Assembly: GCA_946221495.1 (NCBI GenBank)
Contig: CAMIFA010000002.1
Coordinates: 1-64,000, forward strand
DNA length: 64,000 bases
Origin: an uncultured cyanobacterium
Lineage (GTDB): Bacteria; Cyanobacteriota; Cyanobacteriia; Cyanobacteriales; Chroococcidiopsidaceae
Reading direction: 5' to 3'
Positions within the stretch are counted from its first letter, which is position 1. Each line of letters opens with the position of its first letter. The notes beneath the pieces were generated by a model, which did no database searches, was not told the origin of the DNA, and saw only the letters and a program-made list of their open reading frames with translations. Both the position numbers and the translations under genes were made by a program. Below are positions 60,540 through 64,000 of the stretch, piece after piece.

Positions 60540-62828
60540 CTATGCTTGCGGATCTGTTGGTAGCAATAGTTCGGCTGCTTGGCTAGTTAATGGTCGAGCA
60601 AACAAGTATCCCTGTCCTTCTTCACAGTTTAACTTTCTTAGCCCTGTTAGTTGTGCTGCTGTTTCCACACCTTCTGCTGTAACGTTTATGCCTAAATTGT
60701 GTGCCAGCAAAATGATTGCACTGACAATCTCGGAGTTTTCCCCCTCGGAACCTATTTGGCTTACAAAAGAGCGGTCAATCTTTAGTGTATTGACTCGAAA
60801 GCTGTGCAGACGGCTTAAAGAAGAATAACCCAAGCCAAAGTCATCAATTGCTAGCTGCACTCCTAAGGCTTTGATTTGCGTCAACATCGCTAAAGCTGCT
60901 TCAGCATTTTCAATTACAAGGCTTTCAGTGATTTCTAATTTTAAGCTAGCCGCATTTAAAGGCGTTTCTGCAAGAATTTGAGCAATTTGCTCTACTAAAT
61001 CCGGTTGCAAAAATTGTTTAACTGAAACGTTGACAGCGATCGCCAAGGAACTATTAAAAGTAACTTGCCACGCTCTCAGTTGGCGACAAGCTTCCCGTAA
61101 TACCCATTTTCCCATAGGCACAATTAATCCGGTTTCTTCTGCTGTGGAAATAAATTGCCCAGGAGCCAGTAAGCCTCGTGTCGGGTGCTGCCAACGGATC
61201 AGCGCCTCAAAGGCGCTAATTCTACCACTCGAGAGCAACACAATCGGTTGGTAGTAAAGCTGAAATTGCGGCTCTTGTGTATCTAAACTTTCAACTGCTC
61301 GGCGTAAATCAGTTTCTAGCTGCGACGCTTGGACAACCTCGTCATGCATTGCTTTGTCAAAGACAGCATATCGGTTTTTGCTTTGGGCTTTAGCACGATA
61401 CATAGCAATGTCAGCATCGCGGAGGATATCTTCTGGTTGCTGATAATCTCGGGAACTAACGGCAATACCAATGCTGGCTGTAGTGTATATTTCGTGTTCA
61501 TCTAAGTTAATAGATTTTGCCAACTCCTGAATTATGCGTTCAGCAACGCGCGTCGCTTCCCTGACACCTTGAATATCGTCAAGCAGAATCGTGAACTCGT
61601 CTCCGCCAAACCGCGCCACGGTATCTTTATGTCGCAGACATATCTTTAGGCGATCGCCAATTTTTAGCAACATTTGGTCTCCTAGCGCATGACCAAGGCT
61701 ATCATTAACAACTTTGAAGCGGTCAAGATCAAGAAATAGAATCGCAAATAAATAATTTTCCTGATTCGCCCGTGCGATCGCTTGCTTTAACTTGTCCATT
61801 AGCCAAGCCCGATTGTATAGCCCTGTTAAGCTATCGTGATAGGCGTTGTAAAATAGCTGCTGCTGTGACTGCTGGCGTTCGGTAACAAAAGCACCCAAAA
61901 GCAAGCCTGTATGCGAAACTGTCATCAACCCAAACTGCAACGCTAGGGGATTATTGTTGTCAAATTTGGCATATACAAAAAATGCGGCGCTGATATTGAT
62001 AATTAAAACAGCTAGCACTGTCCTTTCAAACCCGTGCCGGATTGCAATCCAGATGATGGGCAAGAAAATAAAATAAGTGTAGTCTAAAGAAGCATCGGCG
62101 GGAATGCTATAAGCAGCCCAGCTAATTGCCAGTAAAGCTACAACTTCTACGCCCCAATCTAGAGCCTCCTCGCATTTAGGCAAACGGAGGTTAATTGGTG
62201 GTAATAATCGATTTGAAGTCAAGCGCGACTTGAACCAAGGAGCCTTATCCAATAGCAGCAAAAGCGGCGGAGCTAGCATTACTATACCAGTAGCTTCCCC
62301 AGCCCAGTCTTGTAAAAATCGTGACCCCCAGGTTGACCAAGAATACAGACCATCTGCCGCCAACAGCGTCACAACACAAGCAGAAACAGCGAGCGGTGCA
62401 AGAAAGGCTGCAATCACAGCAAACCATAATACGTCGTGGAAGCGACGTAGATGCGGATCAATATGCAGTTGATTTAACAGTAAAGCACTAGCTATGCCAT
62501 AGCCTACTGTTATGCATAAACAAATAACTAACAAATAAGGCAGAGAAACTTCTGAGGGGTTAAACAGTAAGTTATCCGTTAAGGGGATTAGCATCAGCGC
62601 TGGCGTATAGCGCAAGCCAAATCTTAACAAAAGCACAAAATGCAGGCTGGACGACGGATCCCAAGGAGTAACTTTTTCCGCAGTCTCAAATACACTAGCG
62701 ACTTCTTCTAGAGCTACCCCAGCCAAGGTGTAAATTGTTAAAAGTAGTATAGACTTCTGTTTCGGTGGTAAACGATGCAACCAGTTAAACAGCCTCTGGA
62801 GAAAGTGCGATCTCTGCATTTGTCTCAC
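60540..62828 (-). CDS. MASE1-GGDEF-EAL membrane protein (cyclic-di-GMP turnover)
   Basis: In this 762-residue protein the N-terminal 320 residues form a MASE1 sensor of about eight helices (LRFGLRYTPALMLIPLTDNL, then FLQDWAGEATGIVMLAPPLL). The GGDEF domain has HDSLTGLYNRAWLMDKL and the active motif FGGDEFTILLDD. The EAL domain has FEALIRWQHPTRG, LEITESLVIEN, DDFGLGYSSLSRLHSF and KIDRSFVSQIG. It should make and cleave c-di-GMP. Signal unknown. The start is ATG 62828. The gene is alone. Confidence 0.93.
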   Translation of the reverse strand: MRQMQRSHFLQRLFNWLHRLPPKQKSILLLTIYTLAGVALEEVASVFETAEKVTPWDPSSSLHFVLLLRFGLRYTPALMLIPLTDNLLFNPSEVSLPYLLVICLCITVGYGIASALLLNQLHIDPHLRRFHDVLWFAVIAAFLAPLAVSACVVTLLAADGLYSWSTWGSRFLQDWAGEATGIVMLAPPLLLLLDKAPWFKSRLTSNRLLPPINLRLPKCEEALDWGVEVVALLAISWAAYSIPADASLDYTYFIFLPIIWIAIRHGFERTVLAVLIINISAAFFVYAKFDNNNPLALQFGLMTVSHTGLLLGAFVTERQQSQQQLFYNAYHDSLTGLYNRAWLMDKLKQAIARANQENYLFAILFLDLDRFKVVNDSLGHALGDQMLLKIGDRLKICLRHKDTVARFGGDEFTILLDDIQGVREATRVAERIIQELAKSINLDEHEIYTTASIGIAVSSRDYQQPEDILRDADIAMYRAKAQSKNRYAVFDKAMHDEVVQASQLETDLRRAVESLDTQEPQFQLYYQPIVLLSSGRISAFEALIRWQHPTRGLLAPGQFISTAEETGLIVPMGKWVLREACRQLRAWQVTFNSSLAIAVNVSVKQFLQPDLVEQIAQILAETPLNAASLKLEITESLVIENAEAALAMLTQIKALGVQLAIDDFGLGYSSLSRLHSFRVNTLKIDRSFVSQIGSEGENSEIVSAIILLAHNLGINVTAEGVETAAQLTGLRKLNCEEGQGYLFARPLTSQAAELLLPTDPQA

Positions 62829-63086
62829 AACTACAATCTCCTATTTAGGGCTAGAGCGTTTAAGTATATGTCGGAACAATAGCAGCACTCGAATCTGTGA
62901 AATAGTCATTGGATTAATTACTACGGTATTATGCACAACCCAAAGACATTAATATTCAGAGAAAACACTTATCTTGTTTTATAGCTGTAATACTTAAGTG
63001 TTCCAGAAAACAATTTATCACTCTAGATATATTTTTAAACTTCAAGGTATACATTTGGTATAGTGCGATCGCCGCTAATATTTCCT

Positions 63087-64000
63087 ATGGATCTGATAGC
63101 TGATATCTTGGTTGTGGGTGGTGGTACAGGCGGAACGGCTGCTGCTATCCAAGCGGCACGTTCAGGTGCAAAAACTATCCTTGTGAGTGAATTTCCCTGG
63201 CTAGGAGGAATGCTGACATCTGCGGGAGTGTCTGCACCAGATGGTAATGAATTAGTTGCGTTTCAAACAGGATTATGGGGTGAATTCTTAGCGCAATTGC
63301 AACATCGGCAGCCTGGCGGGTTAAATAATAGCTGGGTGAGCTTTTTTAGCTACGATCCGCGCCTTGGTGCTCAAATATTTGCTGATTGGGTACAGGAACT
63401 ACCAAATTTAAATTGGATTAGTGGGCAAGTTCCATTAGAAGTTTTAAGACAAGGGAATAGGATTATTGGTGTTGAGTTTGCAGATTTTACAGCAAGGGCG
63501 AAAATTACCCTAGACGCAACAGAACTAGGAGATTTACTTGCTCTTGCCTCTGTTCCTTACCGTTGGGGTTGGGAATTACAATCTCAGTGGGATGAACCCA
63601 GTGCGCCAACTACCCCGAATGTACTTACCCAAAAGTATCCAGTGCAAGCGCCGACTTGGGTTGTAGTTATGCAAGATTTTGGTGGATCTACTGCCCCAGA
63701 AATTCCACCTCCCCCCCAAGATGAACCAGGGCAGTTTACTAATGCTTGGGATAACTCAGCAGAACAGTTTTTGAATTACGGACGACTGCCAGGAAATTTA
63801 TTTATGATCAACTGGCCCCAACGTGGTAATGACTACGGTGAAGGTGTGGGGCGCTTGATTGAATCTCCGTCAGCACGACATCAGTTTCTCCAAGAATCCC
63901 GTTGGCATACCCAAAGTTTCGCCCGCTTCATCCAAACACAATTAGGTAATCGCTACGGCTTGGCAAATCATATCTTCCCCAGCTTCCCTGCTACTCTCTC
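63087..64000 (+). CDS. FAD-dependent oxidoreductase, 3' truncated by window edge
   Basis: The frame is open from ATG 63087 to the window edge (304 codons seen). It begins MDLIADILVVGGGTGGTAAA, a GxGxxG-type FAD Rossmann loop, then VSEFPWLGGMLTSAGVSAPD. A second FAD-linked segment ATELGDLLALASVPYRWGWE follows. This matches the FAD_oxidored family (also seen with xanthan lyases), where the C-terminal part often adds carbohydrate-binding domains. Substrate unknown. Confidence 0.85.
   Translation, partial: MDLIADILVVGGGTGGTAAAIQAARSGAKTILVSEFPWLGGMLTSAGVSAPDGNELVAFQTGLWGEFLAQLQHRQPGGLNNSWVSFFSYDPRLGAQIFADWVQELPNLNWISGQVPLEVLRQGNRIIGVEFADFTARAKITLDATELGDLLALASVPYRWGWELQSQWDEPSAPTTPNVLTQKYPVQAPTWVVVMQDFGGSTAPEIPPPPQDEPGQFTNAWDNSAEQFLNYGRLPGNLFMINWPQRGNDYGEGVGRLIESPSARHQFLQESRWHTQSFARFIQTQLGNRYGLANHIFPSFPATL

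Noticed and set aside
1..64000. tRNA or rRNA genes
   Set aside because: No T-loop/anticodon-arm pattern or rRNA-like block was recognised by eye in any intergenic stretch; a covariance search would be decisive.

Overview
The window is chromosomal DNA from a cyanobacterium. It carries an allophycocyanin-family phycobilisome gene (apcF), photosystem I psaK, the cyanobacterial alkane pathway (ado, aar), an NtcA-type glnA promoter and very many copies of the HIP1 octamer GCGATCGC. The genus cannot be fixed from what is visible. Base composition, gene content and repeat load would fit a coccoid or filamentous section II-IV strain, but that is inference. No rRNA, tRNA or CRISPR array was seen, and no intact transposase or integrase.

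Layout. 1-4.6 kb: a truncated alpha/beta hydrolase, a nested stack of small palindromic elements, and a secreted-type RTX/FG-GAP protein. 4.6-9.6 kb: divergent apcF and glnA, a methyltransferase, a YbjN protein and a lipoate ligase-like protein. 9.6-13.4 kb: two small membrane proteins, a site-2 protease with CBS domains, psaK and trpF. 13.5-18.3 kb: a co-directional cluster ado, aar, accA, SDR and folE, which links malonyl-CoA supply, acyl-ACP reduction and alkane formation. 18.4-25.4 kb: accessory DNA with a lone sugar-ABC permease, a DUF3102-like protein, a Uma2 nuclease, a membrane pentapeptide protein, and a MazEF-type module flanked by a duplicated hydrolase tail. 25.5-34.4 kb: a YihY-family membrane protein, thrC, a large anchored protein and two paralogous Ser/Thr kinases. 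34.8-38.8 kb: a CbiMNQO-type cobalt/nickel ECF transporter followed by a ferritin-like protein. 38.9-43 kb: a PIN toxin directly coupled to a TPR protein with an antitoxin-like tail, an FTR1 iron permease and a MOSC protein. 43.4-51.4 kb: a CHASE4-PAS-GGDEF-EAL protein overlapping mobA, an NmrA-like SDR, xthA, a cation-efflux pseudogene hit by two copies of one small repeat, and an acetamidase/formamidase. 51.4-55.4 kb: a pentapeptide protein and the 2-oxoglutarate decarboxylase plus succinic semialdehyde dehydrogenase pair that closes the cyanobacterial TCA cycle. 55.9-58.1 kb: a tandemly duplicated module of response regulator plus convergent DUF2294 gene. 58.2-64 kb: an alcohol dehydrogenase-like MDR, a decaying antitoxin/membrane-protein locus, a MASE1-GGDEF-EAL protein and the start of an FAD oxidoreductase.

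The most interesting unexplained structure is at five places: the duplicated RR/DUF2294 module with an identical 19-bp leader motif; the TPR-antitoxin/PIN coupling; MazEF between two copies of a hydrolase 3' end; small nested MITE-like elements, including a family that struck one transporter gene twice; and a broken antitoxin joined in frame to a membrane protein.
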